A DNA stretch of 64,000 bases from Streptomyces olivochromogenes (lineage in GTDB: Bacteria; Actinomycetota; Actinomycetes; Streptomycetales; Streptomycetaceae), in assembly GCF_001514115.1 (NCBI RefSeq), contig NZ_KQ948458.1, positions 166,497-230,496 of the forward strand, given 5' to 3'. The position numbers and the translations under genes were made by a program. This document shows positions 33,892 to 42,161 of this stretch, piece by piece. The stretch's first letter is position 1, and each line of letters opens with the position of its first letter. The notes under the pieces are model-generated. The model did not search any database, had not been told where the DNA came from, and was given only the letters and a program-made list of their open reading frames with translations.

Positions 33892-34154
33892 CCGTCTACA
33901 TCGACCCACCCGCCTGGCCGGGCCACGGGCGGCTCTGGTCCCATCTGGTCAGCGACGTCTCGTACGACGAACTGCACCTGTTCGCCGCGGACTTGGGCGT
34001 ACCCCCGCGCGCCTTCGAACGTGATCACTACGACCTGCCCTCCCACCGGTACGCGGACGCCGTGCGCGCCGGGGCGGTGGAGGTCAGCAGCCGCGAGGTG
34101 GTGCGGCTGCTGTACGGGGCGGGGCTGCGCCGACGCAAGTACGTCGGCCGGTAG
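33888..34154 (+). CDS. DUF4031 domain protein
   Basis: The 88-aa protein matches DUF4031: VTVYIDPPAWPGHGRLWSHLVSDVSYDELHLFAADLGVPPRAFERDHYDLPSHRYADAVRAGAVEVSSREVVRLLYGAGLRRRK. The family is common in actinobacteria and biochemically uncharacterised. Conserved His/Asp (GHGRLWSHL, ERDHYDLP) could bind a metal. Its GTG overlaps the upstream stop, so it is translated together with the 131-aa zinc-like protein. Confidence 0.87.
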   Translation: MTVYIDPPAWPGHGRLWSHLVSDVSYDELHLFAADLGVPPRAFERDHYDLPSHRYADAVRAGAVEVSSREVVRLLYGAGLRRRKYVGR

Positions 34155-34187
34155 GACGACCGGTCGGCCCGTCCCGGTCGGCGGAGG

Positions 34188-35291
34188 TCAGTCCGTACGG
34201 GCGTACACCCGCAGCGACGGATCCAGCGCGCGCAGCTCGTACGCGTACTCCTCCTCGTCCTCGCTCACCCGGGTGAATCCGGCGCGCGCGATGACCCGCT
34301 GGGAGGGCGCGTTGGTCCGCTCTATGGCCGCGAAGAGGACGTCGAGCTCGTCGCGGGCGAGGGCCCAGGCGGCCAGGGCGCGCAGGGCCTCGGTCGCGTA
34401 GCCGTGGCCGCGTGCGTTCTCGGCGAGGTCGTAGCCGACTTCCGCGCGGCCGTCCTCGTCGGGGGCGCCGTGGAAGCCCATCGCGCCGACCGCCCGGCCG
34501 TCCTCGCTCCGTACAAGCACGAACATGCCCCACTCCGGGCGGTGCACCCCACTCTCGTACGCCTTCATGACCATTCCGGCGGCGTCCCGCGTGCCGTCGA
34601 AGGGGCCGCCCTCGATCCACTCGAAGCCGCCGGTGCCGCCCGCGCGCAGATCGGCGGCGGCCGCCGGGGTGACTCCTTGGAGGGTGAGCCGTCCGGCCTC
34701 GATCACCAGGTTGTTGCTCCAGTGCCACTTGGTGAGCGGGGCGCGGCCGGGCAGCTCGCCGCGGCCGGTCGCCCACAGGAGCGTGGGCCACGGCTCGGAC
34801 CCCGGCCTGACGTGCGGAAAGATCCGGGACAGGACATCCGCGCAGAGCTCGGCCGGCGGCTCGTAGGCGACCTTGAGACCCTGCGCGATGTCATGCGTGT
34901 GCAGCAGCACCTCGGTGACACCCATCGCGGCGAAGCCCTCGCGGTTCGCGCTGCGGAACGGATACGGGTGGAAGGCACGCACCTCGCGCGGCGTGGTGCG
35001 CACGGCGGCGGCGAGCAGGGCGCCGGTCGTCTCGATCACGTCGACGACGCCCGCGTTGTCGGTGCCGTCGTCCAGGACGATCCCGAAGGGCACGTACGCC
35101 GTGGTGGTCCGCCCCGCCAACTGGCCCGCGTACGCGAGGAGATCGTCCGCGATGTGCTCGGCGGTCCTGCGGCAACTCCACTCGAGACGGCCCGCCCCGA
35201 CCCCGTCCCAGTCCCGCCCGGCCACCGCCCGCAACAGCGCGACGGCGCCCGCGACGGCTTCCTCCACCTGGTCCCCACCCATGGATCGCAT
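34188..35291 (-). CDS. MDMPI/DinB-like domain fused to a GNAT acetyltransferase
   Basis: Residues about 1-190 form a mycothiol-dependent maleylpyruvate-isomerase/DinB-type four-helix bundle (WSCRRTAEHIADDLLAYAGQLAG, MGVTEVLLHTHDIAQGL with metal-type His). Residues about 205-360 form a GNAT domain (AVGAMGFHGAPDEDGRAEVGYDLAENARGHGYATEALRALAAWALA, the acetyl-CoA loop being RGHGYA; NAPSQRVIARAGF). Total length is 367 aa. The pairing suggests acetylation of, or defence against, a small molecule using mycothiol, which is inference. The start (ATG 35291 or the ATG three codons on) has no clear ribosome site. Confidence 0.82.
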   Translation of the reverse strand: MRSMGGDQVEEAVAGAVALLRAVAGRDWDGVGAGRLEWSCRRTAEHIADDLLAYAGQLAGRTTTAYVPFGIVLDDGTDNAGVVDVIETTGALLAAAVRTTPREVRAFHPYPFRSANREGFAAMGVTEVLLHTHDIAQGLKVAYEPPAELCADVLSRIFPHVRPGSEPWPTLLWATGRGELPGRAPLTKWHWSNNLVIEAGRLTLQGVTPAAAADLRAGGTGGFEWIEGGPFDGTRDAAGMVMKAYESGVHRPEWGMFVLVRSEDGRAVGAMGFHGAPDEDGRAEVGYDLAENARGHGYATEALRALAAWALARDELDVLFAAIERTNAPSQRVIARAGFTRVSEDEEEYAYELRALDPSLRVYARTD

Positions 35292-35311
35292 GCGGCTGAG
35301 GATAGGCGCGG

Positions 35312-36574
35312 TCAGACGTCGTTACGTACTGGATTGTTGGTCCTGTCGGCCTTTTCGGCCTTCTTGTTCATGGACACCACCACGCGGGAGGCCCGGGTAC
35401 GGCGCTGGAGGCGCAGCGAGACCGCGGCCACCCCCAGGCCCGTCACCGTCATGGCCGCGCCCGCCCAGGCCGTCGCCGCGTAGCCGAGGCCCGCGTCGAT
35501 GACCGTGCCGCCGACCCAGGGGCCGCCGGTGTTGCCGAGATTGAAGGCGGCCGTGGTGGTGGCACCGGCCAGGGTGGGGGCGGCCCCGGCGAGGTTGAAG
35601 AGCCGGGCGTTGAGCGCCGGGGCGGTGAAGAAGCAGGTGACGCCGAGGAGGAAGGAAAGAGCCACGGCCGCGATCGCGTACTGCCCCAGGAGCGCGAGCG
35701 CCACGAGGACGGTGGTCGAGGCCGCGGTGCCGGAGAGGAGCACCCCGAAGAGGTGCGCGTCGGCGACCCGCCCGCCGATCGTCGTACCGATCAGCGCCCC
35801 GACCCCGAAGAGCGCGAGCACGCTCGGCACCCAGCCGTCGTCGAGCCCGGCGACATCCGTCAGCAGCGGCGAGAGATAGCTGAACGTGCAGAAGACCCCG
35901 CCCGCGGCAAGCATCACGAGAGCGACGGTGAGCCAGACCTGCGCGTCACCGTAGATGGTGAATTCCCGCCTGAGCTGCGGCTTCTCGTCGGGGAGCGGGA
36001 TGCGGGGGATGAGGGTGACGACCCCGACCAGGGCGATCGCGGAGGCTGCGCCGACGGCCCAGAACGCGGACCGCCAGCCGAGGTGCTCGCCGAGGAAGGC
36101 ACCGGCCGGGACCCCGAGCACGTTCGCGATGGACAGGCCGCCGATCATCACCGCGAGCGCGCGGGCCCGGGAGGTCACCGGGACCATCGCGATCGCCACC
36201 GCCGCGCCCACCGCCCAGAAGCCCGCGCAGGCGAGGGCGCTGACGATCCTGGAGGCGAAGAGCACGGCGTACGTCGGCGCCAGCGCGCCGGCGATCTGGC
36301 CGAGCCCGAAGACGGCGATGAGCGAGACGAGGGTGGTACGGCGGGGGAGGCGGAGGGTGGCCACGGCGAGCAGCGGCGCGCCGACGACCATGCCTATGGC
36401 GAACGCCGATATGAGCAGACCCGCCTGCGGAATCGTGACGCCCATGTCGTCCGCGATGGGCGGCAGGAGCCCCGAGAGCATGAACTCGCTGGTCCCGAGG
36501 GCGAAGACGGAGAGGGCGAGGATGTAGACGGCGAGGGGCATGCGGGGGCCGGGCGGCGGACTGGAGCCGGTCAC
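35312..36574 (-). CDS. MFS drug-efflux transporter, Cmx/CmrA chloramphenicol-exporter type
   Basis: The 420-aa protein has twelve predicted membrane segments and a DHA1-type pattern. MPLAVYILALSVFALGTSEFMLSGLLPPIADDMGVTIPQAGLLISAFAIGMVVGAPLLA is close to the Cmx/CmrA exporters of Streptomyces and Corynebacterium. A proton-driven drug export role is inferred; the true substrate may not be chloramphenicol. The GTG at 36574 overlaps the stop of the HD-domain gene (GTGA) with GGAAGGAC ahead. Confidence 0.87.
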   Translation of the reverse strand: MTGSSPPPGPRMPLAVYILALSVFALGTSEFMLSGLLPPIADDMGVTIPQAGLLISAFAIGMVVGAPLLAVATLRLPRRTTLVSLIAVFGLGQIAGALAPTYAVLFASRIVSALACAGFWAVGAAVAIAMVPVTSRARALAVMIGGLSIANVLGVPAGAFLGEHLGWRSAFWAVGAASAIALVGVVTLIPRIPLPDEKPQLRREFTIYGDAQVWLTVALVMLAAGGVFCTFSYLSPLLTDVAGLDDGWVPSVLALFGVGALIGTTIGGRVADAHLFGVLLSGTAASTTVLVALALLGQYAIAAVALSFLLGVTCFFTAPALNARLFNLAGAAPTLAGATTTAAFNLGNTGGPWVGGTVIDAGLGYAATAWAGAAMTVTGLGVAAVSLRLQRRTRASRVVVSMNKKAEKADRTNNPVRNDV

Positions 36575-37254
36575 TTGGCGTCCTTCCGGGGCGGGTTTGC
36601 CGATTCCGGGGTGGTTTCGGTGAGGTGGATGAGCTCGCGCCGGATGTTCTCCCGGGCCCGTTCCTCCCACTCCCGTGTTCCGTACGGCGTCCTGAACAGC
36701 CGTGGCAGGTCGAGGAGTTGATGCAGTACGGCCGCCCGGCCCGCCCGGAACGCCTCGTCCGGGACGAAGGCGTACTCCTCGCGGACGGCGGCGGTGTAGG
36801 CGGCGTAGGTGTCCGGGGCCGAGGCGAGGATCGCGAGGTCGGCGTCGCAGAGGACCTGGCCGTTGCGGTCGTCGTCGGTCGGGGCGTGGGTGACGGTGAG
36901 CCGGACCAGGCGGGCGACCTCCGCCGTGCGGGATGCGTCGATGTCGAGTTCCGGGAGGGCGCGTTCGGCGAGGCGGGCGGAGCGTTCCTCGTTCTCCGAA
37001 CGGTCGGGGAGGTAGACGGCGTCGTGGAACCAGGCGGCGAGGCGGACGAGGGCGGGGTCGTCCGCGTACTCCTCCAGCACGTCGATGTGGTCGAGGACCG
37101 CGGTGAGGTGCGCGACGGTGTGGTAGCGGCGCTGTGGCTCCTGCCAGCGGGCGAGGAGGTTGTCCACGTACGGGGCCGGGTCGGGGCCACCGGGGGAGCG
37201 GGCGCCGTCGAGGGCATGGGACCAGCGGGTGCGCAGCGCGTCGAGGTCGGGCAT
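36571..37254 (-). CDS. HD-domain metal-dependent phosphohydrolase-like protein
   Basis: The 227-aa protein carries YHTVAHLTAVLDHID and AAWFHDAVY, the H...HD metal-binding signature of HD hydrolases, with further conserved ENEERSARLA and DADLAILA (Asp). It belongs to a widespread family of predicted HD hydrolases, often annotated only by domain. Its stop overlaps the MFS start, so the two are co-translated. GGGAG lies about 9 nt before ATG 37254. Confidence 0.88.
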   Translation of the reverse strand: MPDLDALRTRWSHALDGARSPGGPDPAPYVDNLLARWQEPQRRYHTVAHLTAVLDHIDVLEEYADDPALVRLAAWFHDAVYLPDRSENEERSARLAERALPELDIDASRTAEVARLVRLTVTHAPTDDDRNGQVLCDADLAILASAPDTYAAYTAAVREEYAFVPDEAFRAGRAAVLHQLLDLPRLFRTPYGTREWEERARENIRRELIHLTETTPESANPPRKDAK

Positions 37255-37333
37255 GCGTCGATTCTCCCGCTCGCGTTCCTTGGGTCCTAGCGCGGAGGGC
37301 AACCTCCCCTCGCCCCCGGACCCGGGCCTTCCA

Positions 37334-37510
37334 GGGGCGCGGGGAACTGCGCGATCAACCCCCACCGTCCCGCAGGCGATCGATTTCGGGTGGGCGGGGC
37401 ATCGGGGCGGAGCCCCGTCTTGGGGGCGCGGGGAACTGCGCGATCAACCCCCACCGTCCCGCAGGCGAACGAATTCGGGTGGGCGGGGATTCGGGGCGGA
37501 GCCCCGATGA
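37334..37510 (+). repeat. Tandem pair of composite repeats, 89-bp period (copies 5 and 6)
   Basis: Two units each begin GGGGCGCGGGGAACTGCGCG, pass through ATCAACCCCCACCGTCCCGC, and end in the hairpin CGGGGCGGAGCCCCG. The second unit starts at 37423. The units differ mainly in a short AT-containing spacer (GATCGATTTCGG versus GAACGAATTCGG). They fill the divergent gap between the HD-domain gene and cutC, which holds no gene. Confidence 0.92.
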
Positions 37511-37607
37511 TGTGCCCCGGTAAACGGCGAGGCCTTCTCGCGGTGGTCGGTGGGCGCGGCGTACCCTGAGATTGGACTAGACCTGTAGCCGCAGAGGAAG
37601 AGGCCCC

Positions 37608-38312
37608 ATGAGCGAGCGCAAGCGTGCAGTCCTGGAGGTGATCGCCCTCGGCGTGGAGGACGCGGTCGCCGCCCAGGCCGGAGGCGCCGACCGGCTGGAG
37701 CTGGTCACCGACATGGCCGCCGACGGGCTCACCCCGGCGCTGGAGACCTTCGTCGGGATCCGCGCCGCCGTCGACATCTCGCTGCGTGTGATGCTGAGGC
37801 GGGCGGACGGCTTCGCGGCGGGCGGCGCCAAGGACGTCGACGCGCTCGTACGGCTCGCGGGGGAGATGCGGGCCGCCGGAGCGGACGAGTTCGTGCTCGG
37901 CTTCCTCGACGAGCACGGCGGTCCCGACCTGTCCGCCGTGGAGCGGATCGTCGCGGAACTGGACGGCTGCCCCTGGACGTTCCACCGCGCGATCGACCGC
38001 GCCGCCGACCGCGACTCCCTGCGCAAGCAGCTCGCGGACCTGCCGGGCCTGGACGCGTACCTCACGGCGGGTTCCCCGGACGGCGTGGACGACGGTTTCC
38101 CGACCCTCCTCGCCGAGGCCGCCCGCCGCACCGAACCCGGTTACGAGCCCCGGATCATGGTGGGCGGCGGGCTGCGTCTCGATCATGTTCCTCCGCTGAG
38201 GGCCGCGGGGATCGACGCCTTCCACATCGGTGGGGCGGCCCGGCCCGGCGGATGGGACGGGCCGGTGACGGTGGCGGCCGTACGGGAGTGGCGGCAGGCC
38301 CTGGACGCGTAG
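37608..38312 (+). CDS. cutC: CutC family protein
   Basis: The 234-aa TIM-barrel protein has the family blocks LEVIALGVEDAVAAQAGGADRLELVTDMAADGLTP, DEFVLGFLD, CPWTFHRAID and IMVGGGLRLDHV. It is named for copper homeostasis in E. coli, but the biochemical role is unsettled and copper binding is not evident here. ATG 37608 has AGAGGAAGAGG ahead. It stands alone, convergent with the HelD-like gene. Confidence 0.9.
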   Translation: MSERKRAVLEVIALGVEDAVAAQAGGADRLELVTDMAADGLTPALETFVGIRAAVDISLRVMLRRADGFAAGGAKDVDALVRLAGEMRAAGADEFVLGFLDEHGGPDLSAVERIVAELDGCPWTFHRAIDRAADRDSLRKQLADLPGLDAYLTAGSPDGVDDGFPTLLAEAARRTEPGYEPRIMVGGGLRLDHVPPLRAAGIDAFHIGGAARPGGWDGPVTVAAVREWRQALDA

Positions 38313-38335
38313 CGGCCGGCAAAGGGCCCGCCCGA

Positions 38336-40378
38336 CTAGGCCAGTTGCTGCGGCAGCGGGGCCGCGTGGGTCACGGTCAGGCCCGAGACCGCTCGGGTCA
38401 GGGCCACGTACAGGCGGCGCAGCCCGGTCCGCTCGTCCGGTTCGCCGTCGACCACGGCCTGCGGCTCGTCCAGGACCACGTAGTCGTACTCCAGGCCCTT
38501 GGCGAGGGAGGCCGGCACGAGGGTGAGGCGGGTCTCGGCCGTCGTCTCCTCGCCGGGGCCCAGGTACGTCAGCCCCGCCGCCGTCAGTGCCTCGGTGAGC
38601 GCCGGGATCCGGGCGTCGGCGGCGATGAGACCGATCGAACCCTCGTTGCGCAGCAACTCCTCGCAGGCGTCCACCACCTGCTCGTCGCCGGTCGTCGGCC
38701 GCACCTCGAAGAAGCCCGGGTTCTCACGGACCGACGCCACCGGCGTCAGCCCCGGCGCGATGTGCGGCAGCAGTCGGGAGGCGTAGGTGATGACGTCGGT
38801 GGGGACGCGGAAACCGGCGGTCAGCTCCTCGATCACCGCTTCCCCCTTGCCGAGGTGGGCGAGCGCCTCGTCCCAACTCCGTGTCGCCCAGGGGGTCGTG
38901 CCCTGCGCGAGATCGCCGAGCACGGTCGCCGAACCCGTCGTGCAGCGCCGCCCCACCGCCCGGTACTGCATCGGCGACAGATCCTGCGCCTCGTCGAGCA
39001 CGACATGGCCGAGCGAGTGGGTGCGCTGGACGAGATCGGTGGCCTCGTCGATCAGCACGGCGTCGGCGGGCGCCCACTTGGCCGACTTCACCGACCGCAC
39101 CGGCTTCGACCAGAGGATCTCCTTCTGTTCGTCCTCGTCGAGGATCCCGTCCGCGTGGACGGCCAGGAAATCGGCGTCGGTGAGCAGGCGCAGGACCAGT
39201 TTGGCCGGGTCGACCGGCGGCCAGATCGCCTTGACGGCCGCCTTCACCGCGGTGTTGCGGGCCACGGCGTCCTGCACCCGGTCGTCCGGTGCCTCGCCCG
39301 AGCGCTCCATCTGGACCAGCACGACGTGCGCGATCCGCTGCGGAAGGGCCTCGCGGGCGGCGCCGTACCGGATGTCGCGGTCCAGCAACTCCCCGACGAT
39401 CGTCTCGAGTTCGTACGCCGGGACACGCCAGCGCCGCGACCCGCGCACGACCACGACGCCCTCGGTCGGGAGCGTCACATGCGAGCGGACGGCCCGGCGC
39501 AGCACCTCGGCCATCCGGGCGTCGCCCTTGATGACGGCGGCGGTCGCGTCGTCCGTCCCGCGTACCTCCACATGCGCGACGAGGTCGTCGACCGTCGCCT
39601 GCTTGACCTCGAGCTCGCCCAGCGCGGGCAGCACCTGCTCGATGTAGTGCAGGAAGGACTTGTTCGGCCCGATGACCAGGGTGCCGGTGCGGGCGAGGCG
39701 CTCCCGGTGGGCGTAGAGGAGGTAGGCGACGCGGTGCAGGCCGACGGCCGTCTTCCCGGTGCCGGGGCCGCCCTGCACACAGACGGAGCCCGCGAGACCC
39801 GACCGTACGATCTCGTCCTGCTCCGGCTGGATGGTCGCCACGATGTCCCGCATCGGGCCCACGCGCGGACGCTCGATCTCCTGCTGGAGCAGCTTGCTGG
39901 TCGCCGCGGCCTCGGAGGGGTCGGACAGGTGCTCGTCCTCGTACGCCGTGAGGTCGCCGGCGGTGTACCCGAAGCGGCGGCGCAGTCCGACGTCCATCGG
40001 GTCCTTCTTCGAGGCCCGGTAGAACGGCTGTGACACCGGCGCGCGCCAGTCGATGACCATCGGGTCGCCCTCGGCGTCGTGCACATGCCGGCGCCCGATG
40101 TAGAAACGCTCGCCCTCCGCGCCCTCCGCCTTGTCGGCGCCGGGTGCGTGCAGATAGTCGAGGCGGCCGAAGAACAGCGGGGTGTGGCTGAGGTCGGCGA
40201 GGGCCTTGATCCGCTCGTCGATCTGGTGCTGGAGGACCGCGGCGTTCACCCAGTTCGCGGTGACGTCCTTGATGTCGAGGTTCTCCACGTCCTCGCGCAT
40301 CGCGCGCAGTGCCGCGCGGGACGAGCCGAGGTGGGCGCGCTCGCGGGAGAGGGGGTCCTGGGCGGGTGGGGTGGACAA
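38336..40378 (-). CDS. HelD/HelR-like RNA polymerase-associated ATPase (UvrD-like superfamily 1)
   Basis: The 680-aa protein begins with a coiled-coil arm (LSRERAHLGSSRAALRAMREDVENLDIKD...VLQHQIDERIKAL) that in HelD enters the RNA polymerase secondary channel. Then come FYIGRRHV and DWRAPVSQPFYRA, Walker A GGPGTGKTAVGLHRVAYLLY, Walker B VVLDEAQDLSPMQYRAV, and the SF1 C-terminal blocks (EYDYVVLD, RRLYVALTRAV). Such factors pull stalled or rifamycin-bound polymerase off DNA. HelD and HelR cannot be told apart here; I saw no rifamycin-associated element upstream. The start is TTG with a perfect GGAGG 7 nt ahead. Confidence 0.88.
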   Translation of the reverse strand: MSTPPAQDPLSRERAHLGSSRAALRAMREDVENLDIKDVTANWVNAAVLQHQIDERIKALADLSHTPLFFGRLDYLHAPGADKAEGAEGERFYIGRRHVHDAEGDPMVIDWRAPVSQPFYRASKKDPMDVGLRRRFGYTAGDLTAYEDEHLSDPSEAAATSKLLQQEIERPRVGPMRDIVATIQPEQDEIVRSGLAGSVCVQGGPGTGKTAVGLHRVAYLLYAHRERLARTGTLVIGPNKSFLHYIEQVLPALGELEVKQATVDDLVAHVEVRGTDDATAAVIKGDARMAEVLRRAVRSHVTLPTEGVVVVRGSRRWRVPAYELETIVGELLDRDIRYGAAREALPQRIAHVVLVQMERSGEAPDDRVQDAVARNTAVKAAVKAIWPPVDPAKLVLRLLTDADFLAVHADGILDEDEQKEILWSKPVRSVKSAKWAPADAVLIDEATDLVQRTHSLGHVVLDEAQDLSPMQYRAVGRRCTTGSATVLGDLAQGTTPWATRSWDEALAHLGKGEAVIEELTAGFRVPTDVITYASRLLPHIAPGLTPVASVRENPGFFEVRPTTGDEQVVDACEELLRNEGSIGLIAADARIPALTEALTAAGLTYLGPGEETTAETRLTLVPASLAKGLEYDYVVLDEPQAVVDGEPDERTGLRRLYVALTRAVSGLTVTHAAPLPQQLA

Positions 40379-40730
40379 CGTGATGCCTCCGGAAGACCTG
40401 CTGCGTGTGAGTGGGTACGGCGGTCGAGCCGTTGGATGCTGTCCGGTTTCCGGCCGGGCGGCGGCACTCCGTCGAGGGAGGCGGGCAAGAGCGGAGATTC
40501 TAGGTCAGGGGAGAAGGTCCGGGCCAACTCTTTTTCGAGGATCGCTCGCGGCATCGTTCAAGGCATCGCTCCCGGCGTCGTACGCGGCATCAGGGACGCG
40601 ACCCCCATATCCCTAGGGGTCGCCGTCCGTCGTGAGGCGTACACGCAGAGGCCTGGAGACGTACGAGAGGCCACCGAGGTTCGGTCCATAGGCCGACGCC
40701 ATATGGGGTCGCGCATTCCATCATGGATAC
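40379..40730. other. Intergenic region with hairpin and GGCATCG repeats, no gene seen
   Basis: The 352 bases between the divergent HelD-like gene and the 64-aa ORF contain irregular repeats of CGCGGCATCG/GGCATCGC/GGCGTCG (about 40545-40592). There is also a hairpin GCGACCCC-10 nt-GGGGTCGC (40598-40623). No rifamycin-type element or coding sequence was recognised. Promoters for both genes should be here. Confidence 0.5.
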
Positions 40731-40925
40731 ATGAGCGCAGCAACCTTCACCCCAGGCCCTTCCCAGCGCGGTCCCGCCGCTCATGGCGCGACCGCCTTCT
40801 CCGCCGTCCACCACCGCCACCGTGTCGGCGACGCCCTGCACGCCGTCAAGGTCTTCGTGGGCGCGGCGTTCGGCGTGGTGCTCCTCGGGGAGTACGAGGA
40901 GGAGGCGGGCGTACGACGCCGGTGA
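40731..40925 (+). CDS. Small hypothetical protein, 64 aa
   Basis: The frame encodes MSAATFTPGPSQRGPAAHGATAFSAVHHRHRVGDALHAVKVFVGAAFGVVLLGEYEEEAGVRRR. The end is protein-like: a hydrophobic stretch KVFVGAAFGVVLLGEY that could be one membrane helix, then an acidic-basic tail. The composition resembles small conserved Streptomyces proteins, but there is no clear ribosome site. It could be leaderless or spurious. Confidence 0.5.
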   Translation: MSAATFTPGPSQRGPAAHGATAFSAVHHRHRVGDALHAVKVFVGAAFGVVLLGEYEEEAGVRRR

Positions 40926-40967
40926 GCCGTCCGCCGGGGTGAACCGTCCCGGCACTAGGGTCACTCC

Positions 40968-42161
40968 GTGCTTCAGCGGAACGTGACCGATCGCTCACTC
41001 GACGAAGTTCTCCCGTTCTCCGTCCCTCGTTTCTCCGTCTCCCGCTTCTCCGCGTCTCTTCTGCCCCTCCTCCTGCTCGCCACTTCCCTCGCCGCGTTCG
41101 TCGCGCTGTGTCTTCTCCGGCGCGCCCCGATGGCCGACGCGCTCGTCTACCGGGCCGAGGGTGCGGCCGTCGTCCACGGCACGGATCTCTACGGGTTCAC
41201 CGTCACCGAGTGGCAGCTGCCCGCCACGTACCCGCCCTTCGCGGCGGTCCTCTTCGTCCCGCTGGCCTGGCTCCCGCTGCCCGTCCTCAAGGCGGCCTTC
41301 GTCGTCGGGAACGTGGTCCTGCTGGCCGTGCTGGTCAGGCTCTCCTGCCGTCTCGCGGGTCTGGCGACGCGGCTGCCCGCGCTCTGCGCCGCCACCGCGC
41401 TCGCCCTGTGGCTGGAACCCGTCTTCCAGACCGTGCTCTTCGGCCAGATCAACCTCGCCGTCGCCTGCCTGATCCTCTGGGACCTGACACGGCCGCCCGG
41501 CGCCCCCGGCAAGGGCATCGCCCTCGGCATCGCGGCCGGGGTGAAACTGACCCCCGCCGTCTTCGTGGCGTATCTGCTGCTCAGGGGCCGGCGACGGGAA
41601 GCGGCCACCGCCCTGGCGGCCTTCGCCGGGACCGTACTCCTGGGAGCGCTCGCCCTTCCCGCCGCGAGCGTCGACTTCTGGACCCGGCGGCTCTTCGAGA
41701 CCGGCCGCGTCGGCAAGGTGTGGATCGTCGACAACCAGTCGCTCCAGGGGCTGATCGCCCGGGCGCTGGGAGACCCGGCACCGGGTCCGCTGTGGGCCGT
41801 ACCCGCGCTGGCCCTCGCGTCGGCGGGACTGTGGCTGGCCCGCCGCGCGCGCACCGACCGCCGGGGCATCCTCGTCACCGCCCTCACGGCCCTGCTGATC
41901 TCACCCATCAGCTGGTCGCACCACTGGGTGTGGTGCGTCCCGCTGATCGCCGTGCTGTACGCCGAACACGGCCCGCGCCCGGCCGCCGCCACCGCCGCGG
42001 TCTTCGCGGCCCGCACCCTCTGGCTGGTCCCCCACCAGGGCGATCTGGACCTTCGTCTCCCCTGGTGGCAACAGCCGCTCGCCTCGCCGTACCCCCTGCT
42101 GGGGTTGGTACTGCTGGTTCAGTTGTCGGCCAGGAGCTCGTCGGCGTCGACGATCCGGTAG
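40968..42161 (+). CDS. GT87-type polyprenyl-phosphate-sugar glycosyltransferase, integral membrane
   Basis: The 397-aa protein has about ten membrane helices and the GT87/DUF2029 pattern seen in mycobacterial mannosyltransferases such as PimE: ADALVYRAEGAAVVHGTDLYG (the catalytic Asp region), LPATYPPFAAVLFVPLAWLP, FGQINLAVACLILWDL, AAGVKLTPAVFVAYLLL, DNQSLQGLIAR and ISPISWSHHWVW. It would add a sugar from a lipid-linked donor outside the membrane. Start uncertain (GTG 40968 or 40983). Its 3' end overlaps the convergent XPB gene by 43 bp. Confidence 0.83.
   Translation: MLQRNVTDRSLDEVLPFSVPRFSVSRFSASLLPLLLLATSLAAFVALCLLRRAPMADALVYRAEGAAVVHGTDLYGFTVTEWQLPATYPPFAAVLFVPLAWLPLPVLKAAFVVGNVVLLAVLVRLSCRLAGLATRLPALCAATALALWLEPVFQTVLFGQINLAVACLILWDLTRPPGAPGKGIALGIAAGVKLTPAVFVAYLLLRGRRREAATALAAFAGTVLLGALALPAASVDFWTRRLFETGRVGKVWIVDNQSLQGLIARALGDPAPGPLWAVPALALASAGLWLARRARTDRRGILVTALTALLISPISWSHHWVWCVPLIAVLYAEHGPRPAAATAAVFAARTLWLVPHQGDLDLRLPWWQQPLASPYPLLGLVLLVQLSARSSSASTIR

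Noticed and set aside
40379..40730. Rifamycin-associated element upstream of the HelD-like gene
   Set aside because: I looked for a long G-rich inverted repeat of that type and found only an unrelated GCGACCCC/GGGGTCGC hairpin.
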